NCBI GenBank assembly: GCA_949825025.1
Contig: OX463784.1
Span: 22,503,868-22,567,867 of the forward strand
Reading direction: 5' to 3'
Source: Siphlonurus alternatus
Taxonomy: Eukaryota; Arthropoda; Insecta; Ephemeroptera; Siphlonuridae
Length of the DNA: 64,000 bases
The notes beneath the pieces were generated by a model that was not told the DNA's origin, did no database searches, and saw only the letters and a program-made list of their open reading frames with translations. The translations under genes and the position numbers were made by a program. Of this stretch, positions 1 through 21,715 are shown piece after piece. Positions within the stretch are counted from its first letter, which is position 1; each line of letters starts with the position of its first letter.

Positions 1-222
1 TTTTTTTTTATATAAATTTCTTGGTCTATCTAATGTTATCTGGCTCAATGATATATTTTTGGAATCAGATTATTTTATTTTTCAATAATTTTTTACTTAT
101 ATTATATGATTGTATTTATTACTTTACTGAAAATGTAAAAAAAAATATATATAATTATATATTTAGTATTAATAAATTGTTTCCTATTTAAAAAAATGTT
201 AAAAAGAATATATAATTCATAC

Positions 223-1350
223 CATCAGCCTTGAAAATTTGCAATGTAGCAATCTGTAAAAAGATGCAAATTATAAAATTTAGTGAAGTTTATAATTATT
301 AACCTTCATAATAAAGCTTTTAGGTGCAAGCAAAGCTAGAAGTATCAACCTGGATAGTGGTGCAAATTGAAGCCACTCTGTTTTTTTCAGATTTTTTTTT
401 TTTTAATTTTTTTCATAATAAAATTTTGAAGGCGATACTTCATGCATTGTTAATAACTCATTCACATATCACTTTACCTATAGAGATAATATAATACCGT
501 TGTTTAATGCTAGATAAATAGATGGCGCTAGAGTAGTAGTGGTGGGAATGAATTTGAAACTCAATATTTTGACAAATAAATTCCGTGTGAAGAAATGTTA
601 AAAGGCAATTCAATTAGAAATTTTCCAATTCAACGAGCGGACTCACGTCTTGAGTGCAGTTGATCTGAGGACAAACTGGTTTCGTGCAGTAAGGATTCTC
701 AGCTGAAATTAATTCATATTTATAGATTTTTTTTTTAATATTCACAAAATACATAATTAATTAACTAATATCAATAATTTGTTTATAAATCTTTAAAAAT
801 CTCAACATTTTCTTGTAAAATATACAACAATGTTTCAGAATGAGATAATATTATAAGGCTTTTTATTATGATCATTCATAAAATATTGCTTTTTACTTTT
901 AGTATTATTTGCATGGGACCTGTTTTGTTTTAAGTAAATATATAATTTTTATTTCTTTACTATTGTAGCACTTATGTTCAATTTCACCTTTAGTTCTTTT
1001 CACACTAATAAAATGTCGGTTAACATAATTGTGTATTTTTTTCTTTTTGTAATAAAGTTCTCTGAACTTAATTTATTATTATTTTTTTTTTTTCATATCA
1101 AATTGTAAGTATTTTTTTACTTCATTTTTTTCTCAATGCCATTTGACTTGATGGCGGGACTTAATGTATATGTAATGTATAATACAGTTTCCATGCTACA
1201 AAATCAAAATAAATAAAATTTTGGAATGATTTAAAAAATTTCCACCTTACTTGTCATTGCAGGTACAGTAGAAGCAAATGTTGTAGTTATTGCTGATGTA
1301 GTTGTTATAATTGTTGTAGTTTTTGTTGTTGTTTTTATTATATCTGGGGC
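223..1350 (-). CDS. Gene A inter-domain linker exons (1251-1350, 647-702, 223-253)
   Basis: Exon 1251-1350 encodes a Thr-rich stretch (repeated KTTT/TTT; likely O-glycosylated, inference). Exon 647-702 encodes NPYCTKPVCPQINCTQD, nearly identical to NPHCSKPVCPQINCTQN of gene C. Exon 223-253 (31 nt) encodes IATLQIFKAD. Phases 0-1, 1-0, 0-1. The Thr-rich linker is longer than in gene C (100 versus 55 nt). Confidence 0.8.
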
Positions 1351-4300
1351 CTGTAAATTTAAAATAAAGTATATCAATAAATTTAATTCCAATTAAAAAC
1401 CATAATTTACTGTATATTATTACATTTTAATTTTAATGCTTTATTATTTAAATAATGAAAATAAATACCTTAAAATAACACTGTTTTGGCATCTCACAGA
1501 AAAAACTGTGTTTTATTTTACAATCTCCAGTTTTGAGGGACAGAATACCTCTGGAGTTCCTGAAATAGAATGATTGGCTTAAACCAAGGATGCTTAAATT
1601 AGTAGATGTACCCTATTTCAATAGTATTTCAGTTGCTGAGTCAAAAATCCACTGCATGATGGTTGCTGAGTGTAATTTTTTGTATTGCAAACTGTGCAGT
1701 ACAGTGGGTATAGTTTTGGTTTAACGTTCCTATCTTTATGCTGTTTCCTAGCACCACTCATGACAGTGCCTCCACTTATTTAAACATCGTTGGCTTCAAT
1801 TGTGAGGCGTAGTAAAAATTTACAATTTTATAGGATTCATTATAGATCAACACAATATCCATACCCTTAACTTTTATTATTTGTATTTTTAAAATAATTA
1901 TTATTACAACTTGGTTGGTATTGTTGGCATCTTTAACGTATACTTCTCAAGAAATTTTGTTTTTTGCACATTAATCGAATCAGATTTGCATTGTCAGTAA
2001 TTAAAAAATAATATAACTTAATTCATTCGTGATGGTGTGCTTCTTCTATGTTATTTTGTTATAATTTCTCAATATTTAGTTTAATATAGAAAATAAATGA
2101 TGCAAAGTAAACTATGTTGCTAGTAAATTTAATGTATAAAATTTGCAAATGTTCGGTTATATTTTATAACAAAGTGGTGCTTTTTATTAAATGAAACATT
2201 ACTATTGCGAAGATAAGACAATAACAATGCAAAATTTTTGCCTAACTCTGGTCATGAAAAAATAAAATATGCAAATCGATTTTTTTAACATATCAATTTT
2301 TCTTTTTTCGGCGTCTTAAAAATATTTTTGAAAATAAATATCCTATACAACGTTTTATTATTTCAACACTGACAAAAGTTATGTACTTACCGTAACAAGA
2401 ACAGACACGTAGATGAATTTGATTTATTTGCTTTGCCACCATTTTGTATAATTTCATCTCCAGATTCTGAAGACGCGTAAGTCATGTTTTTATAGTTGAA
2501 ATTTGAACCACTTGTCCAAAACTTATCGACGTTTGGTCCAGCTAAGTGCAAAATAATATACTTTAAGAATTTAAATTTATTTTAACGGATCTGAGTAACG
2601 TGAGATTTAACCAAAAATGATGTTAGTATGAATTTCTTCACATTTTGGTCGGTCTAAATGTTAATATATTGTAATACTCACATAATGTTTTTAAAATATT
2701 GTTAAACTTTTTCTCTTTTTCCATAATGTCAACAGATCCAAGTTGCATTCCATTTTCACGACACAATTTTTGTGCACCAAATTTGGTCTGCTATAAGAAG
2801 TGAAAAAATCAAATAATTTACAAATAATTAAGAGCAATAAATTTAAAGCTAGAAAATTTTTATTAAAAATCAAGCTTATAGTGAAATCCCCAAAATAACT
2901 CTATTTTCTTAAATATTTTCCTAAATATTTTAAAATTTCAACTGAAATAAAAATAATACCTGTTTCATGTACATAATTAAGTAAAATTATAAGCATCTTT
3001 GGTATTTGATGATTTGCCCTCAAATTCAATGCAAATTTACCTTATGTGTTGAAATGAATATTAATTTTGATCCAATATTTTCTTGAGAAAACCTGCGTGC
3101 TGTCATGGAAAAATAGGCATTCATTATACATTATTTATTGACTGATTTAAACATAATTGTAATCCACAAATTAGTAACTTACCTTTGTATTGGCAGTATG
3201 GTGCTATTTTTACAGTCTGAAATATATAATGTATTTTTAACATTTAAAGCACACCTTTCTCATATATATCAAGGTTCCTTTATACAGGTTAAGACACGCA
3301 CGCATTTCGTGCGTCAATTTCATTAAATTTTCAGGCCTTATTGTACCGCGAAATTTCAAAAATAGCATTGCATGATGGGCGCATTCAAAGTTTCGCGGCA
3401 CGATGTGGCCAAAAATACTTGAACGTGATTGGCTAAACCCTTTAACATTGGTCTTATCGGTGGCTTAACCTGTATAAAGGAACGTTGATATATATTATGC
3501 TGTAAAATTGTTTTAAAATTGTTAAATAAGCCACGTCCTATTTATATTTACATTTGAAAAAAATCAAGCTTCAAGAGTACCTCAGAAATTATCGACATGC
3601 CAGTTAATTAACCAAGTGACCTTTATTGAAACTTAGAATTCGAAAAAAGACCCTATAGCTCTTTAATATAATATTAAAGCTGAAAGTACATATTATTTTG
3701 TATGATTTATAGGAATTATTTTGCAATGCTGACCAAATCTAGAAACAATATAAAATTACATTATAATATTTGGTTATATTATACATTTGAGACGCCAGCT
3801 GCCAGATATTCAAAGTTTGAGATTATTTTTAACGTTAAATACTCATATCAGAGAGCACAAAAAATTAATTTGGGTATTCGCATGCAGAAATCATAAAGAT
3901 TATAATAAGTCTACATTTAATTCGTTATGTCCATACATCCGTATTCTTCCTGGAATGAGTTTTTGCAGGACGTGTGACGTCGATTGGAAGTTGTAGCTTG
4001 ACGCCATCTTGCCAGACTGAAAATATAGCAACAATAAGTTTTAAATACGAATAATTTTAAGTAGCCTAAAATACGCAATATTTAACTAAATAAAAGTTTA
4101 GAGATTTGATCACAGTATATCATAAAGGTACTATTTAATAATATATAATGGGGGGCATTCACAAAGCACTTTAACCCCAACTTTAGCCCCAAGTTTTATC
4201 CCTGGTACTAAACATGGTGCTAAACCAGGGGCTAACCATGTCTAGCTCCTAGTGTAGCACCATGTTTATAGCACCGGGGATAAAACTTGGGGCTAAAGTT

Positions 4301-5543
4301 GGGGTTAAAGTGCTTTGTGAATGCCCCCCATTATTTTTTCTTGGGTTTAGGATGTAGAAAAGTAGAGATCTTCTGTTCTGCCACGCTAGCACTTTTAAAT
4401 TAAGGTCAGCCAGAATTTCAAGAAAATATAATTTTACATCAAGCAACTTTTTTAAGGAAGAAAAATTTGCTTATATCATGTCTGTATTTAGGTGTTATTA
4501 TTATACTCATATATATATATTGCAGATTTCAGAATAATGTTCTCGATGATTGATAATAAATCTTTTGTTTTTTGTTTTTTTGCTACAGTCATCGCCTCGA
4601 AAAATTTCACTTTGTGGCCATATGTTAATCACGATATCCCATATATATAACACAGCATGTTTTGATCAAGAAAGCTTGAACTGAGAAATTTACTATATGG
4701 TGATAAGTGTATATATTTTCAATAAATTTTCATTGCATTTTTTCAAATGAGTAATAGAGTATTGTCCTCATTTTTTTTTATTACAGAAATGGATAGAGGG
4801 TGCAAAGTTATGCTACCCTGATTTTTTTCAGATTTTTTAGAGCCCGGGAAGTATTTTTAAAAAATTATTGAAAGTCCTTTTCGTGACGTCACGAGACACC
4901 GCTTCTTAAGAAAAAGATAGGACTTGCCGCCGCGTGACGTCACAAAAAGGACTTTCAATAATTTTTTAAAAATAGTTCAAGGTCTCAAAAAAATCTGAAA
5001 AAAAATCAGGGTAGCATAACTTTGCACCCTCTATCCATTTCTGCAATAAAAAAAATTGAGGGCGATACTCTATTCTTATTTGTCAATTTTTTTTTGCTGC
5101 AGAAGCAGCAGAGGACCCTATACTTTTAATACTTCGTTATTTCCAAAGCTGCAAAACTCTAATAAGGCTATGTACATTAATTTCATTTACCTGTTAATTG
5201 AGTTCGAGCTATGTCAGGTAGAGCTAAAGCACCGTCACCTTGTACAAAAAAATGTGCATGGGAAATGTATTAATGTTCCAAGGTTTACAATAATCATTAT
5301 TTGAAGGCAAATGTAATGTAATTTTCGTTATCTTATACGTTTCAATACAAAATTCAATTTTTATTTTTCTGAATATGTTAGAATATTTATTATTTCATGT
5401 ACAAAAACTTTATAATGAAAACAAAAACGATTAAAAAAATGATGTAACATTATTAGTTTTAGTAAAAAAAAAAAAATAATAAAAAAAGATAGAAAAATAC
5501 TTACAAGAAACACAAACATAATTAAAATTAACAATATTTTCAT
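223..5543 (-). CDS. C-type lectin-like gene A (3' end off the window)
   Basis: Multi-exon gene read on the minus strand. Exons in transcript order: 5505-5543 (MKILLILIMFVFL, signal-peptide start), 5191-5238, 3937-4016, 3183-3216, 3041-3099, 2682-2790, 2391-2541, 1469-1559, 1251-1350, 647-702, 223-253. All have GT donors and AG acceptors. From 5191-5238 onward the phases chain without a stop, and each exon matches a gene C exon in order (counterparts of exons 3-12). The predicted part is a leader, one complete CTLD, a Thr-rich linker and a Cys-containing linker. CTLD2 and CTLD3 would lie beyond the left edge. One gap: the 46- to 61-nt exon 2 seen in genes B and C was not found, and exon 1 (phase 0) does not join 5191-5238 (phase 1) in frame without it. 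Family role (known): secreted or surface carbohydrate/protein recognition. Ligand unknown. Confidence 0.8.
373..445. mobile_element. F1-like remnant
   Basis: TTTTTTTCAGATTTTTTTTT followed by TTTTGAAGGCGATACTTCAT. This resembles the inner arm and right terminus of F1 with the middle deleted. In a gene A intron. Confidence 0.4.
1469..1559 (-). CDS. Gene A CTLD1, C-terminal exon
   Basis: Completes CTLD1 (RNSRGILSLKTGDC..FFCEMPKQCYFK). It holds the last two domain cysteines and the FFCE ending typical of CTLDs. Acceptor TTTCAG, donor GTATTT, phase 2-0, the same 91-nt length as the gene C counterpart at 28588-28678. Confidence 0.85.
2391..3099 (-). CDS. Gene A CTLD1, N-terminal exons (3041-3099, 2682-2790, 2391-2541)
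   Basis: Exon 3041-3099 gives the first beta strand (..GSKLIFISTHK). Exon 2682-2790 gives the alpha region (TKFGAQKLCRENGMQLGSVD..) with the first domain cysteine. Exon 2391-2541 gives the FWTSGSN core and a CLFLLR strand. Phases 1-0, 0-1, 1-2 fit together. There is no EPN or QPD motif, so Ca2+-dependent mannose/galactose binding is not predicted for this domain. Confidence 0.85.
3183..3216 (-). CDS. Gene A exon 5
   Basis: 34-nt exon encoding TVKIAPYCQYK, matching PVEISPYCRYK (gene B) and PVQITPYCRYK (gene C). Acceptor TTTCAG, donor GTAAGT, phase 0-1. Confidence 0.85.
3268..3491. mobile_element. Foldback element in gene A intron
   Basis: Terminal inverted repeats AAGGTTCCTTTATACAGGTT (left) and AACCTGTATAAAGGAACGTT (right) enclose about 180 bp without coding capacity. 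Flanks are TATATATC and GATATATA. It lies in the intron between exons 4 and 5 of gene A. Confidence 0.7.
3937..4016 (-). CDS. Gene A exon 4, short form
   Basis: Encodes WQDGVKLQLPIDVTRP..THS. It aligns to exon 4 of B and C, but the central segment of about 30 residues (RTSQFSC..MDCILL..) is absent. Length is 80 nt versus 185 (B) and 182 (C), still phase 1-0. The missing segment carries the cysteines of this exon. Confidence 0.75.
4148..4331. mobile_element. GGGGGGCATTC foldback MITE, copy 1
   Basis: Near-perfect palindrome of about 184 bp whose arms begin GGGGGGCATTCACAAAGCAC and end GTGCTTTGTGAATGCCCCCC. Flanking TA on both sides suggests a TA target. No ORF. Same family as 25157-25338. Confidence 0.85.
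4754..5074. mobile_element. CRE-core foldback MITE (family F1), copy 1
   Basis: About 320-bp inverted repeat with ends ATAGAGTATTGTCCTCA / GAGGGCGATACTCTAT. The arms carry TTTTATTGCAGAAATGGAT, TATGCTACCCTGATTTTTTT, and GAGCCCGGGAA. The centre carries two GTGACGTCAC-type palindromes around a CTTAAGAAAAAGATAGGA spacer. No coding capacity. Sits in a gene A intron. Confidence 0.85.
5191..5238 (-). CDS. Gene A exon 3-like N-terminal exon
   Basis: 48 nt, phase 1-1, encoding GDGALALPDIARTQLTG. Same length and phase as exon 3 of B (10771-10818) and C (25360-25407), and similar in its LTG/STG ending. The acceptor (GTACAAG) is acceptable but weak. Confidence 0.6.
5505..5543 (-). CDS. Gene A exon 1: signal peptide start
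   Basis: ATG at 5543-5541 followed by a hydrophobic run (MKILLILIMFVFL) and a GTAAGT donor. It matches exon 1 of genes B and C (MKLLLFLVIF and MKLLLILVIFKLKF) in position, phase and leader context. The 13 codons end in phase 0. Confidence 0.8.
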
Positions 5544-5735
5544 TGTATTGTTTGTATTATATGTCTATGATCGTTAATAATTTGATGAGCAACAAATGCA
5601 ATGCATTACTTCAGTATTTGAAATATTACATATACTATTTATATGCCATCGTTCTCCCTTTCCTTTTTTCCCGAAAGTAATAACGTAACTTACATTTTAT
5701 TTCTGTAAAAACTTGTGTATTTTTTTAAACATAAT
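5520..5735 (-). promoter_or_regulatory. Upstream block and leader of gene A
   Basis: On the minus strand, TAAAAAAATACACAAGTT at about 5730-5707 resembles TTTTAAAACACACAAGTT upstream of gene C. Nearer the ATG, CATCAAATTATTAACGATC then ATAGACATATAA matches leaders of B and C. Probably promoter plus 5' UTR (inference from conservation). Confidence 0.45.
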
Positions 5736-6204
5736 AATAATAATTGTTTATTGGGTAAAAAATTGATACTTCATTTTCATTTCCCTCGGGAGTTTTTATT
5801 TATATTTTTGCACATTTACAATTTATATCAAGTTTTGCAATCTTGATGCTCTGATGTCACAAATTGTTGAACCTCAATTTTATTGATTTTTTTATGCAAT
5901 AATTTCTATGTGTATGTGCAATTCAAACTTGCCGTTATATATTAACTACAGGAAACCATGGAAACCTAGCTGTAGCAGGAAGTCCGTCACATCCTACGGT
6001 ACAGGCGGTACAGGCGGTCCAGAAAAAAAATTCGGGAGGGGCTGCTTCCATAAATCCAATGTTAAAAAAAAATTTGAGTGGGAGAAATGCCTATATTGCC
6101 CACGTTAAATCCAAAATTTTGGGAGGGGGGGTTGCAGCCTGCAACGGTGTACCTCTCAGACCCCACCCGTCTAAACCCCAGAAAAGTGGTAAAAATTAAC
6201 TCAA

Positions 6205-6285
6205 CCTAGACCAGGATTTGAACCCGGCACCTTCCTCATACGAGGTGGATAATTAATGTGCCTCCAGTAAACGAATTTATATGAA
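6205..6285 (-). other. tRNA-like T-arm (SINE head or tRNA pseudogene)
   Basis: On the minus strand, CCGGGTTCAAATCCTGG forms a 5-bp T stem with a TTCAAAT loop (a pol III B box). A short CCTC..GAGG hairpin precedes it at anticodon-arm distance. The acceptor stem and A box are not convincing, so a functional tRNA is unlikely. Confidence 0.35.
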
Positions 6286-6395
6286 GTTGAACGTAGTTAA
6301 TACTTAGATGTTTGACTGGTTGAAGTAAAAATTTTCTGGAATAAATCCATCTCGCTTTTCACCCAGTGCATTTTTTTTTTTTTTTTTTTTTTACC
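6280..6395 (+). mobile_element. Fragment related to the 5S-derived SINE
   Basis: GTAGTTAATACTTAGATG..GTAAAAATT..ATAAATCCATCTCGCTTTTC then ACCCAGTGCATT parallels the part of the SINE at 36940-37035 (GGTTAGTATTTGGATGGGTG.., TTCATCTCACTTTCCACCCA). It is followed by a 25-bp T run. Confidence 0.45.
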
Positions 6396-7074
6396 TTTCT
6401 CAATTTTATTAGTAAATAAAACGAATTAATTTTAAGGATACTATTTATTAAGGTATATATTTTGTTATATAATAGCAACTTATTAAAGCTCTTCGCTCCT
6501 CTTAAATATTCCCAAAGACTTGTTTCCAAATGCCAGTGAGGTGGAGTGGGGTGTCTCTTGCCGTGAGTACAGGTCTGATGTACTTCGTACTGTACAGTCT
6601 CCGATTGAAGTCATCGGGGGAAAAGGGTAGATCTTACGGTTAAATTTGATACATCCAAACCAAGCTAGGTATTGTAAATATTAGGCACCTTAGACAAAAG
6701 TCGAGAGAAAGCTGAAAATATCAATAGGGTGCGGGTAGTGGTGGTTGAGAGCATCTTCATGTCATACAATTATGTATGAACACTGCGAGAGTGCTCCATA
6801 CCAGTCTAAGCTGGGTATTTTTTTTGTTAGCAAATTCACGTTATAAAATTTTGTTGGTAATAGCTCTAGATTACAAACTTAGTGATTAATAAGTAAGTGC
6901 AAATAAGGGTTCAATAGAAAAATATTCACATGATTATATTCAAAAGTTTGGTAAAATTATTTGAGGTAAAGTTATAGGTCACAAGTATTGTATAGTGTAA
7001 ATGAATGCTGGTTCTCTCTATATATATAGTTATAATATATTAAACAAAATTATATAAATTTTATAACATTTTGC

Positions 7075-7265
7075 CACACGTGTAAAATTTATTTTAGAAA
7101 AACTCTCAAAGTCATGGTGCAAAAAACTGTCACGTCATGCTGAAATTGTAACGTCTGATATTTACTGTATATGTGCACAATTACAATATTATAAAAAAAA
7201 AAAAAATCTAAAGGAAATGAAAACGGAATGATTTTTTTAAAACCCACACGTATATTACACAATAT
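7075..7265 (+). promoter_or_regulatory. Orphan copy of the lectin upstream block
   Basis: About 180 bp whose 3' part (AAAGGAAATGAAAACGGAAT then TTTTAAAACCCACACGTATATTACACA) closely matches 9960-10060 just upstream of gene B (AAAGGAAGTGAAAATG.., TTTTAAAACCCACACGTGTATTACACA). No lectin exon follows, and an F1 element begins at 7549. Perhaps the relic of a lost gene copy. Confidence 0.45.
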
Positions 7266-7548
7266 TACAAACGTATATTACAACAAATATATTACAAATA
7301 ATGACTATTTTATAATTTTTACAATGTTAATAAAGAGAATTAAAAAAACTACATAATTTATATTTTTCTTAATATTTCTTTAATAATATATATTTATCTT
7401 TCATCCTTGTTTCTTCAATTCAATCCGGGCAGCGTGATTTGTTTACTGAATGTAGGCAACCCGCACAACTGATCTGACAGCCAGGTTGCATACGCATAAA
7501 ATTTGCAGGCGCGTGGATAAAAATGGCGTCCATTCAATTTTGTTGCAT

Positions 7549-7870
7549 AATGGAGTATTGTCCTCAATTTTTTTTTATTGCAGAAATGGATAGAGCGTGC
7601 AAAGTTATGCTACCCTGATTTTTTTCAGATTTTTTAGAGCCCGGGAAGTATTTTTAAAAAATTAGTGAAAGGCCGTTTTGTGACGTCACGCGGCGGCAAG
7701 TCCTATCTTTTTCTTAAGGAGCGGCGTCTCGTGACGTCACAAAATCAACTTTCAATAATTTTTTAAAAATAGTTCCCGGGCTCTAAAAAATCTGAAAAAA
7801 ATCAGGGTAGCATAACTTTGCACCCTCTATCCATTTCTGCAATAAAAAAAATTGAGGTCAATACTCCATT
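7549..7870. mobile_element. F1 foldback MITE, copy 2
   Basis: Complete copy with ends AATGGAGTATTG / AATACTCCATT. It has the same arms and paired GTGACGTCAC sites near 7680 and 7733. Lies between genes A and B. Confidence 0.85.
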
Positions 7871-9314
7871 TTACCAACTTATGTAATTGAAAAATTATTG
7901 TCACATAAATAACTTAAAAAACATATGTTAGTTTATTTTATCATCTGATGTGGCTGATCTGGTTAAAAAGTTTTATACTTAAGCCCAAGCTTGTATTGTG
8001 TATGAATCTTCATAAATCTTTTGAATCTGAAATGGCGTTCACGTTTTTTAAAATTAAAATTTTATGTTATCATTGGTTTCTATTGATTTAATTAACTCAA
8101 ATGTGAACAGAACCGGTAATATCCAGATATTTGTTGCGTCATGACGTCACAAATATTCAAACTTCTATCAGAAATCTCCAGCCTCGCGTGTTCCAAAATT
8201 TAACTTCTTGGAGTTAACAAGCTGTTTTGAAGCACGTTTTATATCTTGAGTTATTTGAGTCCACTTAATTGTTAAAACAAACTTTATTCAAATGTCAATA
8301 AAGTTTAGTGTAGATTTGCTTATTAAAAAAAAATGAACCTTAATTACTTGTATTATAAACAAAGCTCTTAGGGAGTTTATGTTTGCACCTGAATTTAAAA
8401 CATCATTTGAGCGTGATTTCTACAAGGAAGACCTGAGTAAACAAGTTTTTTAACTAACCACGGTCAGCAAAAGCCTGACTTTTTCTGGCACTTGCCTTGG
8501 ATGTAGAGAAACATGAATATCTTTCAAGAATCACGCCCTAAATTTATTGCATGCATTCATCATTCATCAGTAACTTTATTAATATTAATACATTGTGATA
8601 TATGTATACATATTGTATATTTTGTGCTCATGAAAGAGATAATAAAATAAAATAAAAAGTAAATAAAAAAAATATAATTATACATTATTTTTTTAATATC
8701 ACTTAATTGGAAGTAAAGATGATTTTTATTTTTAAAGAATGTATCATTAGGCTGTATATAGCATTATTAATTTATAATTGTACTTAATTAAAAATCAGCA
8801 AAAAGATCTCCCATGCATGCAACATTGTACCCAATAATTAATATAATATTTTTATTAACAAAAATTAAGAAATACAAAAATTAAAATGTAGTTTGTTTTG
8901 ATTCTTTTTTTAAGTAATAAAAGACAACTCTTTTAGAAAATGACAGACCAAGGTGGGTTGAAGAATACAGTCATAATATGTTATGATATTTGTAGAGTAA
9001 TCAAAATCATAGAAATCAAACAGCGCTGTAACATCACAAATTGTGTAGAAATCATTGAAAAAACAGACTTGTATTATTTCAGTGACAGTTTTGTACGTAA
9101 TTTTTATATTTTCAAGAAAAGTAAACAATCTAAAGAAAATATGAGTGATTTTTTAACATTTGGCAAAATATAACAAAACTAACATTTAAAAAAATACTTC
9201 ATGCTTGGAGCAAAATAATAAAAATACAAAAAAGTTTTGTAGTATGAAAATAAAGTTCTATATTCAATGTTTCGGTTTCAAATCTATTGATTTCCTTTGC
9301 CAAAATCCACACCA

Positions 9315-9782
9315 TTAAGGCTTAACCTGAGATATTTGGACGAAAAAAGTCGTATCGACAGATGTTCTTGAAATTAATTTGGTAGACTTACAACAATTGT
9401 CCAAATACTACTGATTTTTTTCAGATTTTTTTAACCGTTGGTTTAATTATAATTAATTTATTTAAATGTGTATTTTGTATCCTTTCAATGTTAAATTTTT
9501 CAATCAACATTGCACAAAAACGGCTCGAGAATTTTTTTAGAATATTACATGGATTAAAAGCTAATTTTTTGGACTATTTTTCTGAATTGTTTTCATATAT
9601 TTCGAACCGTGGCGATGATCGTTTCTGATATGTCCTAAGAGACTTGGCAACGCTCTCAAGGACTGTAGTTACCTCCCCCTCCTAATCTTTTATTCGCATT
9701 ACTATTGCAACAGTGTTGTCAGATTTGCAGCAGTAGCCACGCCTCTTGACCTTGACAGACAAATTCTCAGGTTATACCTTAA
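9315..9782. mobile_element. TTAA-flanked MITE (piggyBac-like target), copy 1
   Basis: About 468 bp. TTAA occurs exactly at both ends, with imperfect inverted termini GGCTTAACCTGAG / CTCAGGTTATACC. No coding capacity. Same element as 41304-41762. TTAA duplication is the hallmark of piggyBac-type transposition (known); the assignment here is inference. Confidence 0.7.
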
Positions 9783-9849
9783 GTAATGAAAGTTTAATTT
9801 GATTGTTCAAAAGGAATTCTCTCTTCAGAGAACCAAGTGAACACGTAAG

Positions 9850-10206
9850 TAACAGTAGAGACACGTGTAGGATAATTTTATAAAAAATATCAAAACTGAG
9901 GTGTAAAATTCTGTGATGTTACAGCATGTTTGAAATGTAACACTTCTTATGAACTGTACTTGGTAGCCTGTGTACAAAATTATATATAAAAAAAAAACTA
10001 AAAGGAAGTGAAAATGCTGGAATATTTTTTTTTAAAACCCACACGTGTATTACACACAAACAATGTCAATAAGAATGTAGCAGCTAATTAGATTTTGAAA
10101 AAAATGGGAGAACAGGAAATGAAATAAATATTATTTACTACTGTGAACGCTGAAGAAAAACATAGAATATTATACATCAATTTATTGATGATCATAGACG
10201 TATACA
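9850..10206 (+). promoter_or_regulatory. Gene B upstream block and leader
   Basis: TTTTAAAACCCACACGTGTATTACACA at about 10028-10055, roughly 150-180 bp before the ATG, is conserved with the orphan block at 7.2 kb and in shortened form upstream of A and C. The leader CATCAATTTATTGATGATC followed by ATAGACGTATACA directly precedes ATG 10207 and matches the A and C leaders. Confidence 0.5.
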
Positions 10207-20606
<10,400 letters not shown>

Positions 20607-20660
20607 GTAATAATGGTCTTCATTAAATATTCATATTTAGTTGGAGGGTTGCCTTCTTTT

Positions 20661-20761
20661 TTCAATAGACAAAATGGTTGCATTTTTTATTTCATAATTA
20701 GAAAATATACATAAAATTATATACTTTTCTGATTTTTTTTAGATTTTTCGGGCTGCGGGAA

Positions 20762-20814
<53 letters not shown>

Positions 20815-21069
20815 TTAAAATATCTGAATTAGGGTGGTAATACCTGATCGGACAACCATGATATCACCAATAGCCAATCACAGTGCGAGAAAATGACGTC
20901 ACGGTTGTCCCTTAAGGTATATAGTATTAACCTAATTAAGATATTTTAAAGATATTTTTAAAATTAGTTCCCGCACACCAAAAAATTTGAAAATAAGCAG
21001 AAAAGCAGAATTTTATGTATATTTTCTAATTATGAAATAAAAAAATGCAAACCTTACTGTCTAATAATG
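20661..21069. mobile_element. Foldback family F3 overlapping the tail of gene B
   Basis: Arms TAGACAAAATGGTTGCATTT and the reverse complement ending near 21069, with inner TTTTCGGGCTGCGGGAACT / AGTTCCCGCACACC, and an (AT)n tract inside. The left arm starts just after the last recognised exon of gene B, so any read-through tail there is element-derived. Confidence 0.7.
20767..20809. repeat. (AT)n microsatellite
   Basis: About 21 AT units inside foldback F3. Confidence 0.9.
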
Positions 21070-21170
21070 GGGGAAAAAAACAATAAAAACAATAGGTGAA
21101 AATTGTATGTAAAAATTTGATGATATTGAATGGGAAGCTAAATAAACTTGGAGTGTCTTGTAAATGATAA

Positions 21171-21491
21171 TGAGATATTAGAATTTGAAAATTTTAGTGG
21201 CCTAATCAAAAGAAAGGGTAAAAATATGGTGCTGTGAATTTTTTCAGATTTTTCTGAGACCGGGAACTATTTTTAAAAAATTATTGAAAGTCTATTTTGA
21301 TGACATCACGGGCGGCCACTCCTTAAGAAAAAGGATAGGGCAGTGCCGCCCGTGACGTCATAAAATAGATTTTCAATAATTTTTTAAAAATAGTTCCCGG
21401 TCTCAGAAAAATCTGAAAAAATTCACAGTACCATATTTTTACCCCTTCTTTCGATTAAGCCACTAAAATTTTCACATTCTAATATCTCATT
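21171..21491. mobile_element. Foldback family F2, copy 1
   Basis: Inverted repeat with termini TGAGATATTAGAATTTGAAA / TTTCACATTCTAATATCTCA. It shares the inner block TCTGAGACCGGGAACTATTT with F1 and has TGACATCA/TGACGTCA cores, but different outer arms (AGAAAGGGTAAAAATATGG). Confidence 0.8.
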
Positions 21492-21715
21492 GATAAACAA
21501 TAAGTAGGATGATTATGGGATGTGGGATTATGATGTAATGCCACAGATTTTTCACCGTGTTAGACTATTTGGTTTAAGTTGCAAGTAATTAGGATGATTA
21601 TTTAGGCGACAACAAGCAAGAGGTTGAAAATATTCTACCCTTTTTAATTTTTGTGGACCAACCGGGAGCAGTGTCAAAGTACGATTATAGGGATGTTGTG
21701 AGACGAAAAACTGTA

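Larger units (their letters stand above)
5544..10206. other. Intergenic region between divergent genes A and B
   Basis: Contains the gene A upstream block, a SINE-like fragment, the orphan upstream block, one F1 element, the TTAA MITE and the gene B upstream block. Otherwise AT-rich DNA. The moderately GC-richer stretch 6480-6820 looks repeat-like but I could not match it within the window. No ORF with support. Confidence 0.6.

Noticed and set aside
6480..6820. GC-richer stretch between A and B considered as a gene or SINE body
   Set aside because: No ORF, no second copy and no tail visible in this window; left as unexplained.
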